In this document: positions 44,201 through 50,916 of the stretch, piece after piece
Position numbering within the stretch: position 1 is the stretch's first letter
Layout: each line of letters starts with the position of its first letter
Assembly: GCA_963839815.1 (NCBI GenBank)
Contig: CAWIWF010000006.1
Location: 124,001-188,000, forward strand
Length of the DNA: 64,000 bases
Reading direction: 5' to 3'
Source: JACVRM01 sp963839815
Lineage (GTDB): Bacteria > Actinomycetota > Thermoleophilia > Gaiellales > Gaiellaceae
The notes under the pieces: generated by a model
Database searches by the model: none
Told to the model about the DNA's origin: nothing
The model's input: the letters and a program-made list of their open reading frames with translations, nothing else
Translations under genes and position numbers: made by a program

Positions 44201-45078
44201 CGGAGCTCGGGGACGAGCTCGGCCTGGCCCGCGGCTGGCGCCTCCTCGCGCAGACGCGCTACCTGGCACGCCGCGCCGCGGAGTGCGTCGAGGCGTCGGA
44301 GCGCGCGCTCGAGCATGCGCGCCGGGCCGGCGACCGCTTCGAGCAGCGCGAGATCGTCGAGTGGCTCGGCGTCGCCCTGTGGCTCGGCCCCACTCCGGCC
44401 CCAGAGGGCGCCCACCGGGTGGCGAGGCTCCTCGAGCTCGCCGACGATCCGTACGTGGAGGTGCACCTGCTCGCGACGCTCGGCTACCTGACGGCGATCC
44501 AGGGCGACGTCGAGAGCGCGCTCAGATTGATGGGGCGCGGCGAAGCGCTGATGCGGGAGCTTGGCGAGCTGCTGTGGCTGTTCCCCGTCTACTCGGCCGG
44601 CATCGGCTTCTGGCGACCCGACGCCGATCTGGCGCATGACGACCTATGGCGCGTCTACGAGCAGTACAAGCGTACGGGCGAGCAGAGCCACTTCTCCTCG
44701 GTGGCGACGATCCTCGCCCAGGCGGAGTACCGGCGGGGCCACTTCGCCGAGGCAGACCGGCTGGCCGAGGAAGCCCAGCAGGCTGCGCGATCGAACGACA
44801 TCCACTCCTACATCGTTTTGCGAGGCACTCGGGGGAAGGTGCTAGCGCGGGGGGGCGACCTCGCCGGGGGAGAGCTGCTCGCACGCGAAGCGGTCGCATT
44901 CGCTGAGACGACCGACTTCCTGGACTCTCACGCCGGCGTCCTGCTCGATCTCGGCGAGATCCTCGCGCGAAGCGGCCGCCCGGACGAGGCGAGTGCCGCC
45001 AGCGAGCAGGCGCTCCGCCTGTACGAGCAGAAGGGCAACAGCCTCGGCGCCGCCCACGCGCGCTCCGTGTCGACTTGA
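41263..45078 (+). CDS. SARP-type regulator with cyclase-like, AAA ATPase and TPR regions
   Basis: 1271 residues from the GTG at 41263. Order: an OmpR-type winged helix (LGPVALRVDGQEAAMPGKQR, ADRLIDALWGEE-like), a bacterial transcriptional-activation (BTAD) domain to about residue 245, a Pro-rich linker, a nucleotide-cyclase-homology region (about 285-430) that lacks the catalytic metal-binding Asp pair, a P-loop ATPase with GAAGVGKSR (about 491) and VVVVFDDVHW (about 602), and a long helical TPR-like C-terminus. Proteins of this build are STAND-type regulators that oligomerise on signal binding and activate nearby promoters. Target genes are not evident; the divergent repeat protein is one candidate. 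Confidence 0.88.
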   Translation: MNGFHLLGPVALRVDGQEAAMPGKQRALLAALLVNANEVVSTDRLIDALWGEEPPARAAKALQVHVSQLRKLLSGTRSQARLLTHHPGYVLEIDRDSVDALRFERLADEGRLALSDGLPELAAARLREGLALWRGPALADLTYEAFAQPHIARLEELRLAAIEDRVDAELALGRHAPLAGELEALLAANPLRERLRGQLMLALYRAGRQADALSVFQQGRRLLVDELGLEPGPKLRELERAILAHEASLAPPSDGAARSPSLPPQPTPEPAAVPRELPARETRRTVSALHVQLAIDSADGGLDPEVSRRVVARALEHVTAAVSRHGGTLDRAGSDTANAVFGVPVAHEDDALRALRAADEARRGLVELSGELAHGGVTLEARLGVSTGQVVSGGGSQAPSAGAPLTAAPGLAASGGAGDVVLDDSTLRIVRPLVTVEPLGSGGLRLVQVTGAELRSLRAGSPMVGRARELRRLRDAFEQAVADSTCQLFTVLGAAGVGKSRLVHELVAELRGEALVARGRCLPYGEGITFWPLLEAVGEAAGFDEADSVERRLEKLEGLVESADEAETVAHRVAQLIGLAAGQVDAEGGLAAVRSLLETLGRERPVVVVFDDVHWGEPTFLDLVEHLADWIRDAAVLIACVARPEVLEIRPGWGGGKVNATSVLLEPLSAEECSQLVENLAGQLSDTSRARVVQAADGNPLFIEEMLALALESGDDALAALPPTIGALLAARLDLLDDAERLVLERASIEGKSFHEGSVVRLSAAAEHAGVPACLDALLRKDLIRPDRALFPGERAFRFRHLLIRDAAYESVPKHARATHHEQYADWLERTAGTRLPEYEEIVGYHLEQAFRYRVELAAADDAARALGRRAAERLGAAGGRACARSDAEAAVNLFSRAAAMLEPGDPLRVDLIPSSRVVQGMGAHVTWADAVLADVIEGGDDRLRAHALVQRGFLRLFTAPDVTPEDILEVAEPALETFSELGDELGLARGWRLLAQTRYLARRAAECVEASERALEHARRAGDRFEQREIVEWLGVALWLGPTPAPEGAHRVARLLELADDPYVEVHLLATLGYLTAIQGDVESALRLMGRGEALMRELGELLWLFPVYSAGIGFWRPDADLAHDDLWRVYEQYKRTGEQSHFSSVATILAQAEYRRGHFAEADRLAEEAQQAARSNDIHSYIVLRGTRGKVLARGGDLAGGELLAREAVAFAETTDFLDSHAGVLLDLGEILARSGRPDEASAASEQALRLYEQKGNSLGAAHARSVST

Positions 45079-45105
45079 CAGCCGCCCGGGGGCCTACGCT
45101 ACGGT
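45075..45105 (+). promoter_or_regulatory. Promoter of the nitrogen operon
   Basis: A consensus -35 TTGACA (45075-45080) overlaps the last codons of the SARP-type gene. The -10 candidates are TACGGT (45100-45105, spacer 19) and TACGCT (45095-45100, spacer 14). Transcription from here would start just before the leader hairpins. Confidence 0.55.
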
Positions 45106-45111
45106 GAGGTT

Positions 45112-45175
45112 GGGCCGACGAAGGCCCGGCCGAGGCAATGGAGCCTCAGGACTCGCGGAGTCCTGGGGCTTTTTT
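45112..45175 (+). promoter_or_regulatory. Glutamine synthetase leader: ANTAR-like twin hairpins overlapping a terminator
   Basis: Hairpin one is GGGCC, loop GACGAA, GGCCC (45112-45127). After 4 bases, hairpin two is GAGGC, loop AATGGA, GCCTC (45132-45147), a six-base loop with A1 and G4 as in ANTAR-bound RNAs. The GCCTC arm is also the start of GCCTCAGGACTC, which pairs over 12 bp with GAGTCCTGGGGC (45143-45169, loop GCG) and is followed by six T. Hairpin two and the terminator exclude each other. The ribosome site GGAGGAGG and GTG start lie 28 bases further on. Binding by the ANTAR protein at 26747 is inferred. Confidence 0.75.
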
Positions 45176-45203
45176 CGTGGTCCAACGAACGGAGGAGGCG
45201 GCA

Positions 45204-46655
45204 GTGAGCGGCACAGAGGTGGAACGGCAGTACCTGGCGAACGGCTCGAAGACGAGGCCGGACGCCGCCAAGGCGCTCGCCTGGGCGAGCCAGACGCAGG
45301 CGCAGATGGTCGATCTGAAGTTCTGCGACCTGCTCGGCACCTGGCAGCACGTGACGCTGCCCGTGACGGCGTTCGACGAGACGGCCTTCGACGAGGGGCT
45401 CGGCTTCGACGGCTCCTCGATCCGCGGCTGGCAGGGGATCCAGGACTCGGACATGCTGCTCATGCCGGATCCCGAGTCGGCGATCATCGACCCGGCCACC
45501 GAGGCGCCGACGCTCTCGCTCGTCTGCGAGATCGTCGACCCGCTCACGCGCGAGCCCTACGGCAAGGACCCGCGCGGGGTGGCGCGGCGCGCCGAGGCCT
45601 ACCTGCGCGCGAGCGGCGTCGCCGACACGGCCTACTTCGGCCCCGAGTGCGAGTTCTTCGTCTTCGATGAGGTGCACTACGACTCCGGCCCGAACCGGGC
45701 GCACTACTCGGTCGACTCGGCCGAGGGCTACTGGAACTCGGGCAAGCCGGGGCTCGGCTACACCGCCCGGCTCAAGGAGGGCTACTTCCCGACTGCGCCG
45801 CACGACACGCTGCACGACCTGCGCACGCAGATGGTGCTGACGCTCGAGCGGATCGGCATCCCGTGCGAGTTCCACCACCACGAGGTCGCCTCCGGCGGCC
45901 AGTGCGAGATCGACCTGCGCTTTACGACGCTGACGCGCATGGCCGACCAGATCATGACCTACAAGTACGTGATCAAGAACGTCGCCCGCGCGGCCGGCAA
46001 GACCGTCACCTTCATGCCGAAGCCGTTGTTCGGCGACAACGGCTCGGGGATGCACACGCACCAGTCGCTCTGGCTCGGCGGCGAGACGCTGATGGCCGAT
46101 CCGGAGGGTTACGCGGGCCTGTCCGAGCTCGCGCGGGCCTACGTGGGCGGGCTCCTCGCGCACGCCCCGGCGCTGCTCGCGTTCTGCGCGCCAACGACGA
46201 ACTCGTACCGGCGGCTCGTGCCGGGCTACGAGGCGCCCGTCAACCTCGTCTACTCGCAGCGCAACCGCTCGGCGTGCATCCGCATCCCGATGTACTCGGA
46301 CTCGCCGAAGGCGAAGCGAATCGAGTTCCGCTGCCCCGATGCGGCGGCCAACCCGTACCTGGCGTTCGCGGCGATGCTGATGGCGGGCCTCGACGGCATC
46401 GAGCGCGGGCTCGACCCCGGGGCGCCGGCCGACTACGACCTGTTCGAGGAGCAGCGCGGCGACGTGCCGCAGGTGCCGGGGTCGCTCGCCGAGGCGCTCG
46501 ACGCGCTCGAGTCCGACCACGAGTTCCTGACGGCCGGCGGCGTCTTCTCGACCGAGCTGCTCGAGACGTGGATCGACTACAAGCGCGAGACCGAGGTCGA
46601 CGCGGTGCGGCTGCGCCCGCACCCGGCCGAGTTCGGCCTCTACTTCGACTGCTAG
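45204..46655 (+). CDS. glnA: Glutamine synthetase, type I (second copy)
   Basis: 483 residues from the GTG at 45204 after GGAGGAGG; an ATG at 45138 in the same frame lies within the leader hairpin and is rejected. Motifs: GLGFDGSSIRGW, the ATP-site GPECEFFVF, HHHEVASGGQCEIDLRFTTL, MPKPLFGDNGSGMHTHQSLW and NRSACIRIP. The segment matching the adenylylation tyrosine is DYDLFEEQ. The fuller length and GGQCEIDLRF motif are typical of the main assimilatory enzyme, so this copy is the likelier housekeeping one. It heads the operon GS-GNAT-P-II-Amt. Confidence 0.94.
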   Translation: MSGTEVERQYLANGSKTRPDAAKALAWASQTQAQMVDLKFCDLLGTWQHVTLPVTAFDETAFDEGLGFDGSSIRGWQGIQDSDMLLMPDPESAIIDPATEAPTLSLVCEIVDPLTREPYGKDPRGVARRAEAYLRASGVADTAYFGPECEFFVFDEVHYDSGPNRAHYSVDSAEGYWNSGKPGLGYTARLKEGYFPTAPHDTLHDLRTQMVLTLERIGIPCEFHHHEVASGGQCEIDLRFTTLTRMADQIMTYKYVIKNVARAAGKTVTFMPKPLFGDNGSGMHTHQSLWLGGETLMADPEGYAGLSELARAYVGGLLAHAPALLAFCAPTTNSYRRLVPGYEAPVNLVYSQRNRSACIRIPMYSDSPKAKRIEFRCPDAAANPYLAFAAMLMAGLDGIERGLDPGAPADYDLFEEQRGDVPQVPGSLAEALDALESDHEFLTAGGVFSTELLETWIDYKRETEVDAVRLRPHPAEFGLYFDC

Positions 46656-46673
46656 GCCGAAGCGGGACGGGAG

Positions 46674-47186
46674 ATGCTGCTCGTGAAGTCAGCCGCGGGG
46701 CTCGAGATCAGGCGGCTCGAGGCGTCCGACTACCCGGCCGTGGAGCGGATCTACGCAGCCGGAATCGCCACGGGCGATGCCACCTTCGAGACCACGACAC
46801 CCACGTGGGAGGCCTGGGACGCGTCGCACCTGGAGGGCCACCGGCTCGTGGCCTTCCAGGACGACGCCGTCGCCGGCTGGGCGGCGCTCTCGCGAGTCAG
46901 CACCCGAGCCTGCTACGCGGGGGTGACGGAGAGCAGCGTCTACGTCGCCCCCACGTCCCAGGGACAGGGCGTTGGCCGGGCGCTGCTCGAGCGCCTCGTC
47001 GCCGGTGCGGAGGCGGCGGGCATCTGGACGATCCAGGCCGGCGTCTTCCCCGAGAACGACGCCAGCCTGGCGCTGCACCGGCGCTGCGGCTTCCGGGTCG
47101 TCGGCGTCCGCGTCGCTCTGGCGCAACTCCACGGCGTCTGGCGTGACGTCGTGCTGCTCGAGCGCAGAACAGGGGTGATCCGATGA
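46674..47186 (+). CDS. GNAT acetyltransferase (phosphinothricin acetyltransferase-like)
   Basis: 170 residues: IRRLEASDYPAVERIYAAGI at the start, TFETTTPTWEAWDASH, the acetyl-CoA loop QGQGVGRALLERLV and the ending ENDASLALHRRCGFRVVGVR. The order TFE..PT...W matches the Pat/Bar/MddA group, which acetylates phosphinothricin, methionine sulfoximine or methionine sulfone. Those are glutamine synthetase inhibitors, which fits its location 18 bp after a synthetase gene. It overlaps the P-II gene by 4 bp. Substrate is inferred from context only. Confidence 0.87.
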   Translation: MLLVKSAAGLEIRRLEASDYPAVERIYAAGIATGDATFETTTPTWEAWDASHLEGHRLVAFQDDAVAGWAALSRVSTRACYAGVTESSVYVAPTSQGQGVGRALLERLVAGAEAAGIWTIQAGVFPENDASLALHRRCGFRVVGVRVALAQLHGVWRDVVLLERRTGVIR

Positions 47187-47533
47187 TCAAGGTGGAGGCG
47201 GTCGTGCTCCGCGAGCGAGTCGAGACAGTGATCGACGCCGTCGAGGAGGAGACCGGGCACGTCGGCGTGACGGTGGTGGAGGCCATCGGTCACGGCCGCG
47301 AGCGAGGCATCACGCACGAGTACCGCGGCCGCATCTTCGAGTCGCGCTTCCTGCCGAAGGCGCTGCTGACGTTCGTCGTCGCCGACGACATCGCCGACGG
47401 CGTCGTCGCTGCGGTCACGGACGCGGCGCGAAGCGGCAACGAGTCGGGGGACGGTCTCGTCTGGACGACCCCGGTGGACGTCGTCATGCACACCCGGACC
47501 GGGCGCAGCCTGAAGGAGGTGGAAGTCGGATGA
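47183..47533 (+). CDS. P-II nitrogen regulatory protein with atypical T-loop
   Basis: 116 residues with the P-II fold: MIKVEAVVLRERVETVIDAV, the T-loop region GHGRERGITHEYRGRIFESRFLPK split here as GHGRERGITHEY and RGRIFESRFLPK, and the B/C-loop SGNESGDG. Aligned to E. coli GlnB, Tyr51 (uridylylated/adenylylated) is Phe52 here, and Gln39 (Mg-2-oxoglutarate ligand) is Glu40, while Lys58 is kept as Lys59. It cannot be modified at the classical tyrosine. It overlaps both neighbours by 4 bp and most likely controls the Amt channel encoded next. Confidence 0.92.
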   Translation: MIKVEAVVLRERVETVIDAVEEETGHVGVTVVEAIGHGRERGITHEYRGRIFESRFLPKALLTFVVADDIADGVVAAVTDAARSGNESGDGLVWTTPVDVVMHTRTGRSLKEVEVG

Positions 47534-48933
47534 GCACCGAGGAGCTCGCGATCGCGGCGAGCACGATCTGGGTCGTCGTTGCGGCGATCCTCGTCATGTT
47601 CATGCAGGCCGGGTTCGCCTTCCTCGAGGCGGGCCTGACCCGGATGAAGAACGTCGGTCACATCGCGGCCAAGAACGTGCTCGTTCTCGGCATCGCGTCG
47701 ATCGTCTACTACTGCGTCGGCTACGGGATCGCGTTCGGCGACGGCGGCAACGCGATCGTCGGCGGCGGCGGCTTCTTCCCGTCCGCGGACACGCTGCTCG
47801 CGATCGGCGCAGAGCCGTTCAGCTGGTTCGGCTCGATCCCCGCCGGGGCCGGCTACTTCTTCCAGGTCGTCTTCGCAGCGGTCTCGCTCGCGATCGTCTG
47901 GGGAGCGATGGCCGAGCGGACGAAGCTGTGGGTGTACTTCGCCTTCGGCGTCGTCTTCACCCTGATCTACTCGGTGGTGTCGCACTGGATCTGGCATCCG
48001 GACGGCTGGCTGTTCGCGCGCGGGATGCAGGACTTCGCCGGCTCGACGGTGGTGCACTACCAGGGCGCGCTGGCGGCTCTCGCCGGGGCGCTGCTGCTCG
48101 GGCCGCGCATCGGCAAGTTCGGCTCCGACGGCAAGCCGAACGCGATCCCGGGCCACAACATGGCCTTCGTGACGCTCGGCGTGATCATCCTCTGGTTCGG
48201 CTGGTTCGGCTTCAACCCGGGCTCGACGCTCGGCATCGTCACCGGCGAGAAGCTCGGCTACTTCGCCTACGTGGCCTTGACCACGAACGTCGCCGCCGCC
48301 GCCGGCGCGCTGGGTGCCGTGGTGGTGTCCTGGCTCGTGCTCAAGAAGCCGGATCTCTCGATGACACTGAACGGTGCGATCGCCGGGCTCGTGGCGATCA
48401 CCGCAGCGTCGGGCTTCGTGGCTCCGTGGGCGGCGATCGCGATCGGCGCGCTCGCGGGCCTGATCGCGGTGCTGGGGGTGCTCGGCATCGAGCGGCTGCG
48501 CATCGACGATCCGATCGGCGCCGTGTCCGTGCACGGCCTGGCCGGCGTCTGGGGAACGCTCGCCACCGGCATCTTCGCGATGCCGTCGCTCGCCGAGAAC
48601 CTCGCCACCGGCGGGGGCGGCCTCTGGTACACGGGCAGCTTCCACCAGGTCGGCGTCCAGGCGCTCGGCCTGCTGGCCGTGGGAGCGTTCACGTTCACGG
48701 CGTCGTTCGGCGCCCTCTGGCTGATGAAGGTGACCTTCGGGATCCGGGTCGAGCCCGAAGTGGAGACCGCCGGCCTGGACGTCTCGGAGCACGGCATGTG
48801 GGGCTATCCCGAGTTCTACATCCCGGTTCCCGGAGGCTACGGGACCGAGGCCCACGGTCACCTCGGGCTGGCACATGCTCAGCGCTCCGCCGCGCCCGTC
48901 CCGGTCGCGAACGTCGCGCTCGACACCACCTAG
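47530..48933 (+). CDS. amt: Ammonium transporter
   Basis: 467 residues, eleven membrane helices. The N-terminal helix has MFMQAGFAFLEAGLTRMKNV; the pore markers are the inner histidines in SVVSHWIWHP and VHGLAGVWGT, and the signature DFAGSTVVHYQGALAALAGA is complete. The C-terminal cytoplasmic tail (about 410-467) has GLDVSEHGMWGYPEFY, the region that docks P-II. It conducts ammonium across the inner membrane. The ATG overlaps the P-II stop, the classic glnK-amt pairing. Confidence 0.95.
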   Translation: MSTEELAIAASTIWVVVAAILVMFMQAGFAFLEAGLTRMKNVGHIAAKNVLVLGIASIVYYCVGYGIAFGDGGNAIVGGGGFFPSADTLLAIGAEPFSWFGSIPAGAGYFFQVVFAAVSLAIVWGAMAERTKLWVYFAFGVVFTLIYSVVSHWIWHPDGWLFARGMQDFAGSTVVHYQGALAALAGALLLGPRIGKFGSDGKPNAIPGHNMAFVTLGVIILWFGWFGFNPGSTLGIVTGEKLGYFAYVALTTNVAAAAGALGAVVVSWLVLKKPDLSMTLNGAIAGLVAITAASGFVAPWAAIAIGALAGLIAVLGVLGIERLRIDDPIGAVSVHGLAGVWGTLATGIFAMPSLAENLATGGGGLWYTGSFHQVGVQALGLLAVGAFTFTASFGALWLMKVTFGIRVEPEVETAGLDVSEHGMWGYPEFYIPVPGGYGTEAHGHLGLAHAQRSAAPVPVANVALDTT

Positions 48934-48949
48934 CGCTCCGCGACTCTCC

Positions 48950-48985
48950 GGGGGCGGGACGGTGTGCATGCATCGTCCCGCCCCC
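48950..48985 (+). terminator. Hairpin after the nitrogen operon
   Basis: GGGGGCGGGACG and CGTCCCGCCCCC form a perfect 12-bp stem around a 12-base loop containing GCATGC, 17 bp past the amt stop. No T-run is present. Confidence 0.65.
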
Positions 48986-49083
48986 GGCACGCTTCTGTGA
49001 CAGACAGGTGCGTCCCCGGTGGGTACCGTCGGCGCCGGGCGGGAGGTGGAGGCAGCTCTCCCCTCTTGGGAGGGCGGGGCACG
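48986..49083 (-). repeat. Dispersed repeat of about 95 bp, inverted copy 1
   Basis: Read on the minus strand it matches 52634-52733 on the plus strand at roughly three quarters of positions by eye. Shared blocks are CCCCGCCCTCCCA/GAGGGGA, CCTCCACC, CCCGCCCGG, GACGGTACC, TGTCTGT and AGCGTGCCG, in the same order and spacing. Confidence 0.65.
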
Positions 49084-49269
49084 ACCTCTCGGACTGTCCC
49101 TGGTGGACAGGGGCCGGGGGAGACAGGGGTCCGGCCTGCCGGGAGCGGTTCGACGAGCTCACCACCCGGCGACCGGTGCCCGCTCGAGTCAGACGACGAG
49201 CGTGTGCGGCAGCGCCTCCTCCGAGGCCTTGACCAACTCGTTCGCGGCGGCCGGCAGTCGCATGGCGGG

Positions 49270-49977
49270 TCAGCGCAGCGCGAACGTCACCGTCAGAGAG
49301 GCCGTTGTGTCGACCGTGCCGGGCTCGACCGGCGTGACCGACGCAGCTGCCGAGTCTTGGGCCCGCTCGGCATACGGCAACGGCTGCGCCGCTCCGCCCT
49401 CGACGAGCTTGACGACCTCGCCGAGGCCGGCGCCGGCAGCCGAGGCGAGCGCCTTGGCCTTGCGCCGCGCGTCCTCGAGCGCGCGCTCGAGCGCCTGCTC
49501 TTCCAGCGAGTCCGACTCGGAGCGAGTCAGCATCGGGCCGCTGACGTTGGTCGCACCAGCGCCGGTCGCCACGTCGACGAGCGGGCCGGCACGATCGACC
49601 GGCACGTCGACCGAGACGCTCCCGGAGGCCGTATAGCCGTCGACGGGTCCCGAGCCGTCGGAGACCGGCCAGACCGACACGTGCTCCGTGCGCAGCCTGT
49701 CGTCGTCGACGCCCGCGTCCTTGAGCGCCGAGATGAGCGCTCGCATCGCCGCCGCGTTCGCCGCACTCGCGGCCTTCGCGGACGCCGCGCGCGACTCCAC
49801 CCCGAACGAGAGCTGGGCGCGGTCGGGCTGCGCCTTGACGGTTCCGAGCCCGGTGACGGTCACCGTCCTCGTGATGCCGGCCTCCCCGTGTGCCTGCTCC
49901 GGCAGGCCGACCCCCGCGAGCGCCGCGGCGGCGAGCAGGACGGCCGCGACGGCGGCCGGAACGACGAGCTTGCGCAT
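49270..49977 (-). CDS. SIMPL (DUF541) domain secreted protein
   Basis: 235 residues from the ATG at 49977, with a GAGGAGGAG ribosome site; the longer frame upstream overlaps the sulfurtransferase gene and is rejected. A signal peptide (VVPAAVAAVLLAAAALAG) precedes VTVTGLGTVKAQPDRAQLSF, then AMRALISALKDAGVDDDRLR and SLEEQALERALEDARRKAKA, the characteristic SIMPL/YggE pattern. These periplasmic or lipid-anchored proteins are linked to oxidative-stress phenotypes but the molecular role is unclear. Confidence 0.9.
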   Translation of the reverse strand: MRKLVVPAAVAAVLLAAAALAGVGLPEQAHGEAGITRTVTVTGLGTVKAQPDRAQLSFGVESRAASAKAASAANAAAMRALISALKDAGVDDDRLRTEHVSVWPVSDGSGPVDGYTASGSVSVDVPVDRAGPLVDVATGAGATNVSGPMLTRSESDSLEEQALERALEDARRKAKALASAAGAGLGEVVKLVEGGAAQPLPYAERAQDSAAASVTPVEPGTVDTTASLTVTFALR

Positions 49978-50190
49978 GACTCCTCCTCTGGTCGATTCGT
50001 GCCAGGGAGATACGCCGCCGGACAGCCGCGCCGTCACCACACCGTCGTCAACACGCCGGCCAGACGCATTCCATCGTGATGAAACGCCCGTCGACGCCGA
50101 CCCTTCACATCGACGATCCGGCCGCGACAGGTCGCCCCGCCTGATCCGTGGGCGCCTGCGCCGGCGAGCTTGCATACGGCCGTCCCGCAC

Positions 50191-50196
50191 TACGAT
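50191..50196 (+). promoter_or_regulatory. Putative leaderless -10 box of the sulfurtransferase gene
   Basis: TACGAT ends exactly 6 bases before the GTG at 50203, the same hexamer and spacing as before 41263. This favours 50203 over the in-frame TTG at 50170 as the start. Confidence 0.5.
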
Positions 50197-50202
50197 CGGC
50201 CG

Positions 50203-50916
50203 GTGCGCTATCAGTTCGTCGACTGCCGCTGGGAGCTGACCGATCCGGCGGCGGGCGGGAGGCTCTTCCGCGCAGGCCATGTTCCAGGAGCCTCGTTCCT
50301 CGACGTCGACGAGGATCTCTCCGACCGGTCTCGCGCGGGCCTGGGGCGCCATCCGCTGCCCTCGGCGGAGCGGTTCGCCGTCTCGGCGAGCCGGGCGGGG
50401 ATCGGCGCCGGCGTCTTCGTGGTCGCCTACGGCTCTCTCGGCGGCGCCGAGCGGCTCTGGTGGCTGCTCCGCCACTTCGGACACGACGACTGCGCCGTCC
50501 TCGACGGCGGTCTGGACGCCTGGCGCGGGCCGCTCGAGGCTGGGGAGCCCGCCGTGGAGCGAGCCGATTTCGTACCGCGGGAGCGGGCCGGGGACACGAT
50601 CGAGGCGGACGAGCTGGCGGGCCGCCTCGACGACCCGGGCGTCGTGCTCCTCGACGCTCGCCCGCACTTCCGCTGGCGCGGAGAGCCGAACCCGGTCGAC
50701 GCGGTCCCCGGGCGCATACCCGGTGCCCTCAGCGCGCCCTGGAGCGACCCCCTGCCCGAGCTCGCGGCACATGGGGACGTGGTCGCCTACTGCGGCTCCG
50801 GGGTGACCGCCTGCGTCCTGCTGCACCGGCTCGCGCTGGCGGGTCGCGAGGGGCGTCTCTACCCCGGCTCCTGGAGCGACTGGGAGCGGCGGGACCTCCC
50901 CCGCGAGCGCAGCTGA
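50203..50916 (+). CDS. Sulfurtransferase (double rhodanese, 3-mercaptopyruvate type)
   Basis: About 237 residues from the GTG at 50203. The first rhodanese domain is inactive-looking (FRAGHVPGASFLDVDEDLSD, GVFVVAYGSLGGAERLWWLL, VLDGGLDAWRG); the second has LLDARPHFRWRG, GRIPGALSAPWSDP and the active loop CGSGVTACVLL with the catalytic Cys. The CGSGVTAC loop is typical of mercaptopyruvate sulfurtransferases (CGSGVTA-type). The N-terminus is slightly short. It overlaps the PLP-enzyme gene by one base (TGATG), so the two may act together in sulfur or cysteine metabolism. Confidence 0.88.
   Translation: MRYQFVDCRWELTDPAAGGRLFRAGHVPGASFLDVDEDLSDRSRAGLGRHPLPSAERFAVSASRAGIGAGVFVVAYGSLGGAERLWWLLRHFGHDDCAVLDGGLDAWRGPLEAGEPAVERADFVPRERAGDTIEADELAGRLDDPGVVLLDARPHFRWRGEPNPVDAVPGRIPGALSAPWSDPLPELAAHGDVVAYCGSGVTACVLLHRLALAGREGRLYPGSWSDWERRDLPRERS

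Larger units (their letters stand above)
48934..49269. other. 336-bp intergenic region between amt and the SIMPL gene
   Basis: No gene is visible. It contains the amt terminator, one copy of a dispersed repeat of about 95 bp (48986-49083, inverted relative to 52634-52733) and a GACTGTCC/GGACAGG repeat cluster at 49091-49135. Confidence 0.6.

Noticed and set aside
45112..45175. Glutamine riboswitch or T-box as explanation of the GS leader
   Set aside because: I do not see the conserved glnA-RNA core or a T-box specifier/UGGN bulge. The paired six-base-loop hairpins overlapping a terminator fit ANTAR control better, although a novel riboswitch is not excluded.
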